A stretch of 64,000 nucleotides of DNA from Kordiimonas laminariae (GCF_023008165.1 NZ_JAKQZA010000005.1:310001-374000); one strand, 5' to 3'. Positions 45,013 to 55,080 are shown, counted from the first letter of the stretch. Notes: generated by a model not told the origin, from the sequence alone. Numbers and translations: made by a program.

Positions 45013-46107
45013 TCACGTTGATAGAGGGCGAATCGGAAACTTACTGCGCAATAGTATTCCAGCGGACATGCCAACTACCGCATAGTTATCTGATAACTCT
45101 CCAGAAAAAAGAGATCCTATTAAGATAACTATAAAACTTATTGCAATGAAATTGTTTGTAATAGATTGTTTCAAAGTTTTAAATGTCCCTAAAAGTAATA
45201 TTAGTAACGTTAATATACCAGTTATGCCATAGAAAGCATAAAGCTCAATAGCTATATTATGGGGGTATTGATACCCTAGTTCCCATATCCCAGAGAAGTC
45301 ATAATAATCAAAGCCTAAAAACGATATTTCTTTGTTTAATATTTCGTTCCATCCGTTGAGGCGGGTATTCGCCTCAATATTTAGTATTTTATACAAAATC
45401 CTATTATATACTGTTAGCGAGCTAGTCATTATAGCTAGTCGGTCTGCGTAAAAACTAACAGTTAATACGCATATGATGGAGAGGCATCCCAAAGCAATGG
45501 AAAATGATTTGGGCATTTTAGTAACCACAAAGAGACATACCGCCAGTATGATTGCAAAGGCACCTACTGAACCAGTTAGTATTGAACCAAAAGTCGCAAA
45601 ACCAAGGAAGGTTACAGCTAGTATCTTTTTGGTATGGTTCGAATTTATTAGTAAACCTGCGGATAGAAATAATAGAAGGCCAAAAAAACGATACAACATA
45701 TTTGGCCCAAATACTGAATATAAACGACCGTCAATGACGGTCCCAATTGCAATAAGAGCTATACAACCAGCAAACAACATCATGCTATTACCTATCGGCC
45801 AATTTAGTTCATCACTAAATGCGATTATCATTGCTATGAAAAAAGCTTTGATTGGCCATAAGTAGTAGTTTTGTATAGGAATATCTGACAATATTGTTTG
45901 TGTAATTAAAAGCATCATTAATATTGTAAATAAACAGAAAGGCAATAATGTATGCCTTTTTAGTGTCCCATCTTTAGGGATGCTAATAAAGAATAGAGGG
46001 ACAAGTAAAAAAGAAACTAAGTCTATTCCCAGTATTTGAGCATTTCCAATAAAAGCTACCAATATTAACAATAAGCTTTTAGGGCTTATGGTATAAAGCC
46101 ATCTCAT
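45013..46107 (-). CDS. Wzy/O-antigen polymerase-like membrane protein
   Basis: A 364-residue inner-membrane protein with about 11 hydrophobic segments and one large periplasmic loop (about 230-290) containing RLNGWNEILNKE and YPHNIAIELYAFYGITG, the pattern of O-antigen polymerases and ligases. It would polymerise repeat units. It overlaps the small polytopic protein by four bases, so the two may be translated together. Confidence 0.8.
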   Translation of the reverse strand: MRWLYTISPKSLLLILVAFIGNAQILGIDLVSFLLVPLFFISIPKDGTLKRHTLLPFCLFTILMMLLITQTILSDIPIQNYYLWPIKAFFIAMIIAFSDELNWPIGNSMMLFAGCIALIAIGTVIDGRLYSVFGPNMLYRFFGLLLFLSAGLLINSNHTKKILAVTFLGFATFGSILTGSVGAFAIILAVCLFVVTKMPKSFSIALGCLSIICVLTVSFYADRLAIMTSSLTVYNRILYKILNIEANTRLNGWNEILNKEISFLGFDYYDFSGIWELGYQYPHNIAIELYAFYGITGILTLLILLLGTFKTLKQSITNNFIAISFIVILIGSLFSGELSDNYAVVGMSAGILLRSKFPIRPLST

Positions 46108-46754
46108 ATATAGACAACCCAGTATGCACTAGCGACGGTTATAATTGCAGCCAGCCTTGCGCTAATAATAACTATTATAAACTCGTGTATTTCATCCTGA
46201 GCTAAATCAGCAAGCTTGGCAAATCGGTGCTCAATATAAAATACATTGATGATAGTAAAAATCACATTAAATATAGTACTAGTATTAGCGAGTGTTAGTC
46301 TGTATTCGGGGTATATCGCGCAAATAATCCATGGAACTGTTAGACCCAATAAATTACATAATGTAGCCATAAATGAGCTGAAAAAAAGTATCTTCTTTTT
46401 TAAAAATAGTGCACCTATCATAATAATATACTTATTTGTATTTATTTCTTTATACACGTTCCTAAATAAATACAGATAAGGGAAAGTAACTATGCTCAAA
46501 GTTATGGCAGCCAGTAGAGATAGGGATTTGTATGAAGTCCCACTATCTATGCTATAGGAGATGATTACCACATATATAACGGTCCAGACTCTAGTTAAGA
46601 CCATCACTTTCATCGCAGTATTATACCCAGTCGCAATTTTGTTTTTCAAAACAGCCTTATATTTGACAGTTGTTTGAAGTTGATCTCCTAAAATTGTAAG
46701 GGCTAATCCGCTGTAAGCTACCAATATAGCTATTTGGAGTATTATTGTTTCCAT
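46104..46754 (-). CDS. Polytopic membrane protein, possible Amj-like flippase
   Basis: A 216-residue protein with about six hydrophobic helices and no signal peptide. No family is certain. A conserved-looking C-terminal end (RFAKLADLAQDEIHEF then SARLAAIITVAS) and the size recall Amj-type lipid-II flippases, and a flippase is what this locus otherwise lacks (no Wzx or ABC exporter is visible here). That is a weak resemblance plus context, so the call is tentative. It overlaps the polymerase gene by four bases. Confidence 0.4.
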   Translation of the reverse strand: METIILQIAILVAYSGLALTILGDQLQTTVKYKAVLKNKIATGYNTAMKVMVLTRVWTVIYVVIISYSIDSGTSYKSLSLLAAITLSIVTFPYLYLFRNVYKEINTNKYIIMIGALFLKKKILFFSSFMATLCNLLGLTVPWIICAIYPEYRLTLANTSTIFNVIFTIINVFYIEHRFAKLADLAQDEIHEFIIVIISARLAAIITVASAYWVVYI

Positions 46755-46964
46755 GGTCGTTTGATAATTTAATTACAATAAAAGATAAACTTACAATTTA
46801 TGTAAGTGACTGAGAAATGACAGTAACACTCTATCATAACCAGTAAGTGTTTGAAATTAGATACTTTATAAATTGATTTCTCCAGTATCTTGGAAGAGGG
46901 TAGAAAAATAGCATAAAATTATGATGTTCTGATCAGTCATTAATAGCCGATAATTTAAAATTGA

Positions 46965-47981
46965 CTATCTTTTATGATGTTTTTGTAGAATGCGTCTGTT
47001 ATGAAAATGAAGCACCGATATCAATATGATTAGTTGTGCTGATGCTAGTAAATATACTTTACTGCCTATATGGATCGATACCCATCCCAATAATGCGATA
47101 TTTAACCCGTAGAAAAGAAACAGGTACTGCTTAGGAATGTGTTGCATCAGTATGTGATGTAAATGGTCTCTATTAGATTGGAATGGACTTTCGCCTTTAT
47201 ACATGCGCTTTAAAACGACACGTAAGCAATCCACGGTAGGGATAGTTAACCACAAAAATATGGTGTCCGCATAGATTTTAACGTTGGCGTCAATATTATA
47301 TGTCAACAGGGCAACGCTGCCTATCAGTAGGCCTAAGGCATAAGCGCCACCATCGCCCAGGAAAAACTCACCTTTCAAATTGTAAATAAGCATAATGCCG
47401 AGCGCGGATGCGAGAAATAGACATATGGCTTGGCGGTGAGGGTTGGTTGCTACCAGTGCCATTAGTATAAATAATACTAAGCTTATGGTGATAACACCTC
47501 CGTTAAAACCATCCATCATATTGAACGAAATAACGAGTGTCATAAGACATAAAATAGTAAAAGCTGATCCCCAAATCGGTCCTAGATTTGTAACTATACC
47601 GAAAGACCACTCTAATTTATCTAATCGTAATTCAGGAACCCAGTAAGTTAAGGTTAAGCAAATTACGAAGATCGTCCCTAACCGCAGTTTCCATCCCAGT
47701 TGTAAACGATCATCAATAAGGCCGAGAACAGCTATCATAATGGTACAAGTACCTATACCAATCATTCGTGTGCTGGCTTCGAAAAAGAAATGATTTAAAA
47801 TCATACAAATGCATAAAGCCCCTACCATTAAAGCACCAACCAGAGGTGTAGAAACTAGATGACTTTTGTGGGCTTCCCGTTTTGGATCATCCATAATGCC
47901 CATAAGCTCACCGAAATAACGAGCATTAAGAGCGATGATTAAAACAGTTACAATGCCAAGATATGCAAAAAGTAAATTCAT
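46965..47981 (-). CDS. Undecaprenyl-phosphate sugar-1-phosphate transferase (WecA/MraY family)
   Basis: A 338-residue polyprenyl-phosphate phosphotransferase that starts glycan assembly on undecaprenyl phosphate. Catalytic aspartates are seen in VLGLIDDRLQLGWK (DD pair), NMMDGFNGG and GDGGAYALG, and the UDP-sugar site HLHH near residue 275. About ten transmembrane helices. It resembles WecA (GlcNAc-1-P transferase), but the sugar specificity cannot be read from the sequence. It lies 210 bp upstream of the small polytopic gene on the same strand. Confidence 0.9.
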   Translation of the reverse strand: MNLLFAYLGIVTVLIIALNARYFGELMGIMDDPKREAHKSHLVSTPLVGALMVGALCICMILNHFFFEASTRMIGIGTCTIMIAVLGLIDDRLQLGWKLRLGTIFVICLTLTYWVPELRLDKLEWSFGIVTNLGPIWGSAFTILCLMTLVISFNMMDGFNGGVITISLVLFILMALVATNPHRQAICLFLASALGIMLIYNLKGEFFLGDGGAYALGLLIGSVALLTYNIDANVKIYADTIFLWLTIPTVDCLRVVLKRMYKGESPFQSNRDHLHHILMQHIPKQYLFLFYGLNIALLGWVSIHIGSKVYLLASAQLIILISVLHFHNRRILQKHHKR

Positions 47982-48063
47982 TTAATATTTCTATCGATTA
48001 TCTTTTATTCGGACTAAGTATAGTAAATATCCCTAGATTAATATACTGAATTTGTCGTATTTT

Positions 48064-49371
48064 TTAATCTAAAGGTACAGAATGTATTAAAGTGTCTCTT
48101 TTAAGTGTTCTATTAACAATAATAAGCCCAATTGTTAGGATTGCCGTAAATGTATAGGCGGTGGCAGGCATTTGTAGCGGGAAATCTATCAAAGAATGCA
48201 CGCCTATCTGGCCAATAACACACAAGATGGCCAATAGGTGTTTCCGGTATTTCTTTGTGTGTTTCAGGGTGTTGGTAAACTGTAGAATAAGCGCCAGCAT
48301 GCCAGTTAAGAAAATGAGTGTACCGGGAATACCTATCGTAAAAGCAAGTTCCAGATAGTCATTATGGGCCCTATCAAAGTATGCGGGTAAATTGTGATCC
48401 CGCAACGGTTGGAATTTGTGTTCGAAAGAACCCGCGCCATGCCCTAAAATTGGTTTTTCTTTGATCCCGTCTATGATCATTTCATAGGCAACAAACCGGG
48501 TATCCAGAGTTGAATAATTATAAAGGCGTTGTTCCAGTTTTTCGCCGCTTATAGATCCGATAATTGAAAAAGCGGCAAAGGCAAGGAAAGCACCGAGTGC
48601 ATATAATAACTTGTGCTCCCGGAAAGTAAGCCGTGTATTTAACAGGAAAAATACGGCAAGCATCAGCAAAGAAGAAAAGACACCAGCTCTAGAAGTGGTA
48701 AGCAATAGAGCTGTTAACAAAATCACTAATTTCAACCCTAAGAGCCATCCTTTGCTAAAGAAGAACTGGAGGCCGTCCAAGATAATATGCCTGTATAGCC
48801 TGTTTTCTTTTTTTAGGTTCGGGAATTTCACGCTGATTTCCAGGGCAGCGAGAATAAGCCCCATACCTAGATACGCTGCAAAGCTATTTCGATTTATAAA
48901 GGTGGATGTTAGAGACCCATAAGAAGTTGTTTTTTCATACCAAAGAACATGATCGTTTCCGGTGATATAAGCAATGAAGCCCCACAGGGCATAGAGTGAT
49001 ATTATATTTACTATATAGAATAATAGTTTTTCGGCTTTCAGCCTGTTGGATATAATGCCCGCTATTATAAAATGAAAACCCAGAATGCTAAGAACTTGGA
49101 GAGCGAAAAAGATTGCACGTTCTCCGTCAAGACCTGGTCCAAAAGTGATTATCTGATAGAAGCAAATACATAGAAATAGTGTGAGGCTAATCTGGGTTGG
49201 CACGGGCAGGATGTTATATTGCTTATGAGATACCTTTTTATACGAAAGTTGACCTACGGTCAGTATAACGCCGACAAAAACGTAAATAATCCACATCCAT
49301 TGCCATACAGGCCTTGCGCTAGCGAAGAGTGCAGGTGACATTAAAAGTAGAAAGATAATTAGTTTTTGCAC
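48064..49371 (-). CDS. O-antigen ligase family protein
   Basis: A 435-residue inner-membrane protein of about 12 helices with the O-antigen ligase/polymerase (Wzy_C) domain: STFINRNSFAAYLGM, TTSRAGVFSSLL, TLDTRFVAYEMIIDGIKEKP, LGHGAGSFEHKF, then the loop His/Asp motif AHNDYLELAFTIGIPG. It may attach the finished glycan to lipid A-core, or be the polymerase while the gene at 45013 does the other job. First gene of the minus-strand polysaccharide run; 82 bp from the WecA-like gene. Confidence 0.87.
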   Translation of the reverse strand: MQKLIIFLLLMSPALFASARPVWQWMWIIYVFVGVILTVGQLSYKKVSHKQYNILPVPTQISLTLFLCICFYQIITFGPGLDGERAIFFALQVLSILGFHFIIAGIISNRLKAEKLLFYIVNIISLYALWGFIAYITGNDHVLWYEKTTSYGSLTSTFINRNSFAAYLGMGLILAALEISVKFPNLKKENRLYRHIILDGLQFFFSKGWLLGLKLVILLTALLLTTSRAGVFSSLLMLAVFFLLNTRLTFREHKLLYALGAFLAFAAFSIIGSISGEKLEQRLYNYSTLDTRFVAYEMIIDGIKEKPILGHGAGSFEHKFQPLRDHNLPAYFDRAHNDYLELAFTIGIPGTLIFLTGMLALILQFTNTLKHTKKYRKHLLAILCVIGQIGVHSLIDFPLQMPATAYTFTAILTIGLIIVNRTLKRDTLIHSVPLD

Positions 49372-49707
49372 CTTTACGTTCCTTGAGCCGAATTTTTCGT
49401 TGCTATCTATAATTTCGATATAGGACTATAATTGGCTTTCTATTACAACATTCGCGATTGAGAAAGTCATAGAAGTAATATTCGTTTTCCCATTTATGCA
49501 GCTAAAGGTAAGTTTGCTTTATAGTTCATTCTCTCAGTCGGCCAATTAAGTGCTTTTAAGTTAATGCATATCCGGGTCTTGGTGTGCTTTGCGTTCCCTA
49601 AAGTCGTAGGTTCCATATCTCTGAAAGTAACAATCTCGTAGTTCGCTTTACTCGCATAGGGTTCTGGCATAGCGTAACTTCCATAGTTGATAAACTAGGG
49701 GGCTCAC
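49372..49707. other. Gene-free stretch between divergent genes
   Basis: 336 bp with no credible coding frame. It must hold the promoters of the O-antigen ligase gene (minus) and the sortilin-like gene (plus). A good ribosome site (AGGGGGCTCAC) precedes the latter's ATG. I see no strong hairpin, JUMPstart or repeat in it. Confidence 0.6.
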
Positions 49708-52700
49708 ATGCTTAAAACTTCATATGCTGCGCTTGTTGCGGGCGCACTGTCGCTCACAGTGTCTGGATTGGTATCTGCACCAGCGGCAGCCGAAAATAAT
49801 CCATTTAAAAATTTGTCACCACGATTGATTGGCCCTGCCTATCCGTCTGGCCGTATTTCTGATTTCGCTTTTGATCCAAAAAGAAGCAATCATTTCTATG
49901 TTGCTACCTCTTCTGGCGGTGTTTGGGAAACCGCAGATAATGGTATTTCCTGGAAACCAATTTTTGATAAATATGCGTCATACGCTACAAGCGATATCGA
50001 AATAGATCCGAACAACCCGAGTGTTTTGTGGCTGGGCACTGGTGAAAACAACGCTCAGCGTTCTGTAGCAAACGGTGATGGCGTTTATAAATCAGTAGAT
50101 GGTGGTAAAAGCTGGAAAAATGTTGGCCTGAAGGATAGCGGTCATATTGGCCGTATCTGGATTAATTCTGAAAATAGCGATCATGTGCTTGTTTCTTCAC
50201 AAGGACCGCTTTGGTCTTCTGGTGGTGATCGTGGTTTGTACCAAACCATGGATGGCGGTGCTACGTGGACCAGAATTCTGGATATTGATGAAAACACCGG
50301 CGTCAACGAATTTGTAGTCGATCCGAACAACCCAGATATTATTGTTGCCAGTAGTTATCAGCGCCGCCGGCATGTGTGGACACTTATCAATGGGGGGCCT
50401 GGTAGTGGTATCCACCGCACCACAGATGGCGGTAAAACCTGGAAAAAGGTTTCGAGCGGTTTACCCGGTGGAGAGCTGGGCCGTATCGGTATTGCAGGCT
50501 CCAAAAGCGAACCAAACCTTATTTACGCAATCATTGAAGCAGAAGATAAGGGCAAGGGCGTTTATGCTTCAACCGATTTCGGTGTAACATGGAAGAAGCG
50601 GTCATCACGCCAAACCAGCAGCCCTCAATATTATAACGAGCTTTTTGTTGATCCGTCTGATGCGGATACCGTTTATTCTGTGGATACTTTTACAAGTGTA
50701 TCAAAGGATGGTGGCCGTACATGGAAACGCCTGAGTGCAAAAGCGCGCCACGTAGATGATCACGCAGTTTGGATTGATCCAAACAATAGCGATCATGTGT
50801 ATATTGGTGGTGATGGCGGTATTTACGAAAGCTTTGATGCTGGCAGTAAATGGCGGCATATTCAAAACCTGCCGATCGTGCAGTTTTACCGCATAACGCC
50901 AGACAATGATGTGCCTTTCTACAATGTATGCGGTGGCACACAAGATAATAACTCGCTCTGTGGGCCATCCAGAACCAATGTGGTGCACGGTATTGTAAAT
51001 AGCGATTGGAACATCATTCTGGGAGGCGATGGCTATAAAGCGGTCTCTGATCCAACCAATCCAGACATCGTTTATACTCAGTACCAGTATGGCGGTCTTG
51101 CACGCTATGACAAACGCACAGCCGAGCGTGTGTATATCGCGCCACAACCGGAAAGTGGCGAGAATAAATTCAAGTGGAACTGGAATACACCAATCGTTCT
51201 GAGCCCGCATAAATCAACGCGGCTTTATTATGCAGCTGAAAAGGTTTTTGTATCTGAAGACCGTGGTGACAATTGGCGTGTTATCAGCCCCGATTTAACC
51301 AGACAGTTAGACAGAAATAGCCTTGAGGTTATGGGCAGAGTATGGAGTGTGGATTCTGTTGCCAAAAACGATTCCACATCGAAATACGGCAGTATCATCG
51401 GCTTAAGTGAAAGCTCGCTGAAGGAAGGCCTTATTTATGTAGGTACTGACGATGGCTTGATTCAGGTTACAGAAGACGGCGGCCAAAACTGGCGCAAGGT
51501 TGAAAGCTTCAAGGGCGTGCCTGATATGTCGCTTGTTGAAGATATCATCGCCTCTGTTCACAGTGAAAATACGGCGTATGCGGTGGTTGATAACCATAAG
51601 CGCGGTGACTTTAAACCTTATATCCTGAAGACAACGGATAAGGGTAAGAAATGGAAGCTAATCAGCGGGAACCTTCCAGAACGCGGTACTGTTCACACGA
51701 TCGCGGAAGATCATGAAAACCCAGACCTTCTATTCGCTGGTACTGAATATGGTTTGTTCTTTACACAAGATGGCGGAGATAACTGGCATCAGGTGAAAGC
51801 GGGTTTCCCAACCATTGCGGTTAGAGATCTTGAAATCCAGCGTAGAGAAAATGATCTGGTAATCGCAACATTTGGTCGTGGTATTTATGTGCTTGATGAT
51901 TATTCACCGCTTCGCAACAAAATCGCAGATGTTGAAAGTGCAGACGCTACATTATTCCCGGTTAAGGATGCATGGCAATATGTTGAAGGGGATAAGTGGG
52001 GGACATCAACAACAGGTTTCTTGGGTGATCAGTTCTGGCGTGCAGAAAACCCACCATATGGTGCTGTTATCAGATATCACCTGAAGGATAGCCTTAAAAC
52101 TGATAAAGCCCGCCGTAAAGCCGCAGAAGCGAAGCTTTTGAAAGAAGGTAAAGATACACCGTATCCTGATTTTGAAACCCTTCGTGCGGAAGATAACGAA
52201 GAAAAGCCAGCGGTTATTCTTACCATTAAAGATGATGCGGGTAATGTTGTGCGCCGACTTGCTGGTAAAACAGGAAAAGGCCTGCAGCAGGTTGCCTGGA
52301 ATTTACGCTATGACGCACCGGATGCGGTCGCACTTAATTCATCTCGTGAACTTAGCGGGCCAATGGTGTTGCCGGGCACTTATAGCGTGGAAATGCATAC
52401 TCGCGTTAAAGGCCAGCTCTCCAAGATTGGAGAAACGCGTTCCTTTAACGTGAAACCACTGGGCTTAAGCGATGAAGCAACAACGGATCGTCCGGCGCTA
52501 CTTGCCTTCCAGCAGAAAACAGCAAAACTGCGTAGTGCTGTTATCGCGGCGAATATGACAAGCCGGGAAATGGCTAACCGTATTAAGTTTTTGGATGCCG
52601 CTTTCCTAAGAACACCAAATGCGCCTGATGCGTACAAGCAGCGTCTCGCGTCACTGAAAGATAGGCTGACAAAGCTGAACTATGCGCTGCTCGGTGATCG

Positions 52701-52959
52701 TACTATTTCCAGCCGGAATGAATCGGTGCCGATGTCAATCAATGAACGGGTTAACTCAATTGTCTTTGGTTCATGGAGAAGTCAAGCTCCTGCAACTGGT
52801 TTGCACCAAAAGGCGTATGATATTGCGTCAGAGGAATTCAAAATCGCGCTGGCTGAGCTAAAAGCTTTGTCCGCTGATTTGACTGCAATCGAGAAAGATA
52901 TGAGTGCTGCAGGGGCTCCTGCCACTCCAGGCCGTCTACCTGAATGGCAGCCAGAATAA
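49708..52959 (+). CDS. Secreted sortilin/VPS10-like BNR-repeat protein
   Basis: A 1083-residue exported protein: a signal peptide (cut after APAAA, about residue 28), then about 700 residues of BNR/Asp-box beta-propeller repeats (S-x-D-x-G-x-T/S-W: SVDGGKSW, TMDGGATW, TTDGGKTW, STDFGVTW, SKDGGRTW, TEDGGQNW, TQDGGDNW). The C-terminal third has a beta-sandwich-like segment (GKGLQQVAWNLRYDAPDA) and terminal helices. Annotated relatives are called glycosyl hydrolase or VPS10-domain proteins, with no proven activity. The propeller suggests carbohydrate or peptide binding. Lone gene; the Tat-exported hydrolase follows 174 bp later. Confidence 0.87.
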   Translation: MLKTSYAALVAGALSLTVSGLVSAPAAAENNPFKNLSPRLIGPAYPSGRISDFAFDPKRSNHFYVATSSGGVWETADNGISWKPIFDKYASYATSDIEIDPNNPSVLWLGTGENNAQRSVANGDGVYKSVDGGKSWKNVGLKDSGHIGRIWINSENSDHVLVSSQGPLWSSGGDRGLYQTMDGGATWTRILDIDENTGVNEFVVDPNNPDIIVASSYQRRRHVWTLINGGPGSGIHRTTDGGKTWKKVSSGLPGGELGRIGIAGSKSEPNLIYAIIEAEDKGKGVYASTDFGVTWKKRSSRQTSSPQYYNELFVDPSDADTVYSVDTFTSVSKDGGRTWKRLSAKARHVDDHAVWIDPNNSDHVYIGGDGGIYESFDAGSKWRHIQNLPIVQFYRITPDNDVPFYNVCGGTQDNNSLCGPSRTNVVHGIVNSDWNIILGGDGYKAVSDPTNPDIVYTQYQYGGLARYDKRTAERVYIAPQPESGENKFKWNWNTPIVLSPHKSTRLYYAAEKVFVSEDRGDNWRVISPDLTRQLDRNSLEVMGRVWSVDSVAKNDSTSKYGSIIGLSESSLKEGLIYVGTDDGLIQVTEDGGQNWRKVESFKGVPDMSLVEDIIASVHSENTAYAVVDNHKRGDFKPYILKTTDKGKKWKLISGNLPERGTVHTIAEDHENPDLLFAGTEYGLFFTQDGGDNWHQVKAGFPTIAVRDLEIQRRENDLVIATFGRGIYVLDDYSPLRNKIADVESADATLFPVKDAWQYVEGDKWGTSTTGFLGDQFWRAENPPYGAVIRYHLKDSLKTDKARRKAAEAKLLKEGKDTPYPDFETLRAEDNEEKPAVILTIKDDAGNVVRRLAGKTGKGLQQVAWNLRYDAPDAVALNSSRELSGPMVLPGTYSVEMHTRVKGQLSKIGETRSFNVKPLGLSDEATTDRPALLAFQQKTAKLRSAVIAANMTSREMANRIKFLDAAFLRTPNAPDAYKQRLASLKDRLTKLNYALLGDRTISSRNESVPMSINERVNSIVFGSWRSQAPATGLHQKAYDIASEEFKIALAELKALSADLTAIEKDMSAAGAPATPGRLPEWQPE

Positions 52960-53133
52960 ACCCTTAAACATTGGAACGGTACCTGAAAATAAGGTGCCGT
53001 TCCTATTCTATCTACCTCGCCTGCTCCCATCACGATGCCGTGCAATACGGCTCCCTGCCGTAGTTCTGAAACCAGCTTTGTGCTAATCAGCATGCAGGGT
53101 TTCTCGTCAATAATCTAAACTTGGGAGGTGGAA

Positions 53134-54018
53134 ATGTGTGACGATCTAACGGAAGAAGACAATATTGCCTTTGAAAAAAAAGGTGGTGCTGTTAACCGCC
53201 GCGACTTTAGCAAACTAAGTATCGCTGCAATCACAGCTATGATGGCACCTTCTGCAGGTGTGTTTGCTGATGATACTATTCTGGAAAGTGATGTCACTGT
53301 AGATATGGCTTCAGGCCAATCTGATTGTTATTTCGTGCGACCATCTACTGGCAAACATCCTGGTATTCTATTATGGCCAGATATTAAAGGCCTGCGCCCG
53401 GCATTTAAGGCAATGGGACGGCGCCTTGCAAAACAAGGGTATTCTGTTCTTGTTGTAAACCCGTTTTACCGTGATGCAAAAGCACCTGTTGTTGGCCCGG
53501 ATGCTAGTTTCCGTGATCCTGATACACGTAAATTCCTTATCGGTATGGCACGCAAGCTAACCCAAGATGCCAGCATGTCGGACGCTAGGGATTACATTAA
53601 ATTCATTGATGCGCAAGAGAGTGTCGATACCTCTAAAAAGATTGGTACGATGGGATACTGTATGGGTGGCCCGCTTATTATGCGAACGGCTGGTGCAGTG
53701 CCGTCACGTGTAGGAGCTGCAGCCTCATTCCATGGGGGCGGCTTAGTGCGTGATAGTGAAGACAGCCCTCATCTTCTTATTCCAAACTCACCAGCCCATG
53801 TTCTTCATGCTATTGCTGAGAATGATGATGAGCGCTTCCCGGATGCAAAAAATGTTCTGCGGGCTGCTTATGAAAAAGCAGGTATTCCGGCTGAGATAGA
53901 GGTTTACAAAGGCACATTGCACGGCTGGTGCCCGCCTGACAGCCCTGTTTACAATAAAGAGCAAGCTGAAAAAGCATGGTCCAGATTGCTGGCGCTTTTT
54001 GAAACAGCTCTAGTATAG
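53134..54018 (+). CDS. Tat-exported dienelactone hydrolase family protein
   Basis: A 294-residue alpha/beta-hydrolase. A twin-arginine signal (NRRDFSKLSIAAI, RR at 22-23, cut near VFA) precedes the catalytic domain. The nucleophile is a cysteine (GYCMGG, near residue 176), as in dienelactone hydrolases, with the acid in ENDDERFP and the base in GTLHGWC. Export of a folded Cys-hydrolase makes a detoxification or scavenging role likely; substrate unknown. ATG 53134 is taken because GGGAGG lies five bases upstream; a GTG at 53128 is too close to it. Confidence 0.88.
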   Translation: MCDDLTEEDNIAFEKKGGAVNRRDFSKLSIAAITAMMAPSAGVFADDTILESDVTVDMASGQSDCYFVRPSTGKHPGILLWPDIKGLRPAFKAMGRRLAKQGYSVLVVNPFYRDAKAPVVGPDASFRDPDTRKFLIGMARKLTQDASMSDARDYIKFIDAQESVDTSKKIGTMGYCMGGPLIMRTAGAVPSRVGAAASFHGGGLVRDSEDSPHLLIPNSPAHVLHAIAENDDERFPDAKNVLRAAYEKAGIPAEIEVYKGTLHGWCPPDSPVYNKEQAEKAWSRLLALFETALV

Positions 54019-54043
54019 CGCTAAGATAGTTATATAGCGTACG

Positions 54044-54069
54044 GTCTAACCTTCTAGAGAAGGTTAGAC
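54044..54069. other. Perfect 10-bp hairpin between convergent genes
   Basis: GTCTAACCTT, loop CTAGAG, AAGGTTAGAC. There is no T-run on either side, so it is not a standard intrinsic terminator, but its place between the convergent hydrolase and AraC genes suggests a role in transcript ending or 3'-end stability on both strands. Confidence 0.55.
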
Positions 54070-54126
54070 TAAAGTCACAACCATGATCAAAAGCTTGATC
54101 TTCTTCATATATTGAACCTGGCACTC

Positions 54127-55041
54127 TTATTGGTATTGGCTTGGGGTAATGCCTGTGGCCTTTTTAAAAGCGTACGCCATATGGCTTTGATGGCTAAATC
54201 CTGTTGCAGCGCTAATCTCAGAAAGCGATAGCGGTCCGGCTAGATGTTCTTTTACTTTCTCTAGGCGAGCAAGCATCACGAATTCAGCAGGCGACACGCC
54301 GAAACTTACTTTAAACATTCGTGCAAAATGAAAAGGACTTAGGTTAACAATCTCAGCCATATCAGCGAGGGTTAGCTTTTCGTGCAGGCAGTCATATATA
54401 GCGGTTTTTATCCGTCTCATATTGAATGGAGAAAGCCCGCCGCTAATCGTTTGGTCTTTTATGTGGAAACCATTGTAGTGGGTCAGAATATGATGAAGGA
54501 TCGCGTATAATAATTGTTCTGTAGCAAGGGAGAATGCCTGTTCCTTGTGTTCGCAGATGTTTAGATACTCGGTAAATAAACCGCTGAGTTTTGGATCTTG
54601 CTTATAGGTTAAATCGCGTAAATCAATAAAGCGAACATCATCATCAAAATTTAAGGCAGCATACTGCTTCAGTGCTTTGTCAGTAAAATACAAATGGGCA
54701 AATTCAATGAGGCCATTAATATGCCAGTCAGATGCTTGTCCTTGTGGCATTTGACAAAGGGAGTTCGGGCCGCCTTTTCTACCCACCTGATCAGACCTGT
54801 AGCTGGTCTCGCCGCCTTTAATATACATGCTTAGGGTATGTTTGTCGGGGCTATGGTAGTTCACTTGGGCCTGAGAGATTTTCCAGCGCTTGATCTCAAC
54901 CCCAGGCAGAAACTCCGATTGAGTTAATAGTGAGGCGTTAAATGCATGCAGGTCTGCCACGTCTTCATCTCCAAGGAAATACCCTGATGAAAAGGGTTCG
55001 GTTATAAACCGCAAGATTATGATATAGGGGCGTTTTTTCAA
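54127..55041 (-). CDS. AraC family transcriptional regulator
   Basis: A 304-residue regulator. The N-terminal two thirds is a ligand/dimer domain (HTLSMYIKGGETSYRSDQ, WHINGLIEFAHLYF); the C-terminal 100 residues hold the two HTH units: KLTLADMAEIVNLSPFHFAR, FKVSFGVSPAEFV, then LSLSEISAATGFSHQSHMA and FKKATGITPSQYQ. Ligand unknown. It diverges from the second CPBP gene across 129 bp that contains an inverted repeat. ATG 55041 has no strong ribosome site. Confidence 0.92.
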   Translation of the reverse strand: MKKRPYIIILRFITEPFSSGYFLGDEDVADLHAFNASLLTQSEFLPGVEIKRWKISQAQVNYHSPDKHTLSMYIKGGETSYRSDQVGRKGGPNSLCQMPQGQASDWHINGLIEFAHLYFTDKALKQYAALNFDDDVRFIDLRDLTYKQDPKLSGLFTEYLNICEHKEQAFSLATEQLLYAILHHILTHYNGFHIKDQTISGGLSPFNMRRIKTAIYDCLHEKLTLADMAEIVNLSPFHFARMFKVSFGVSPAEFVMLARLEKVKEHLAGPLSLSEISAATGFSHQSHMAYAFKKATGITPSQYQ

Positions 55042-55080
55042 ATTATAAGATGCTAAAGCTACCTTTTACGGATGAAGCGT

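Noticed and set aside
49372-49707. JUMPstart/ops element or small RNA in the gap
   Set aside because: No ops-like core or stable hairpin with a T-run was found.
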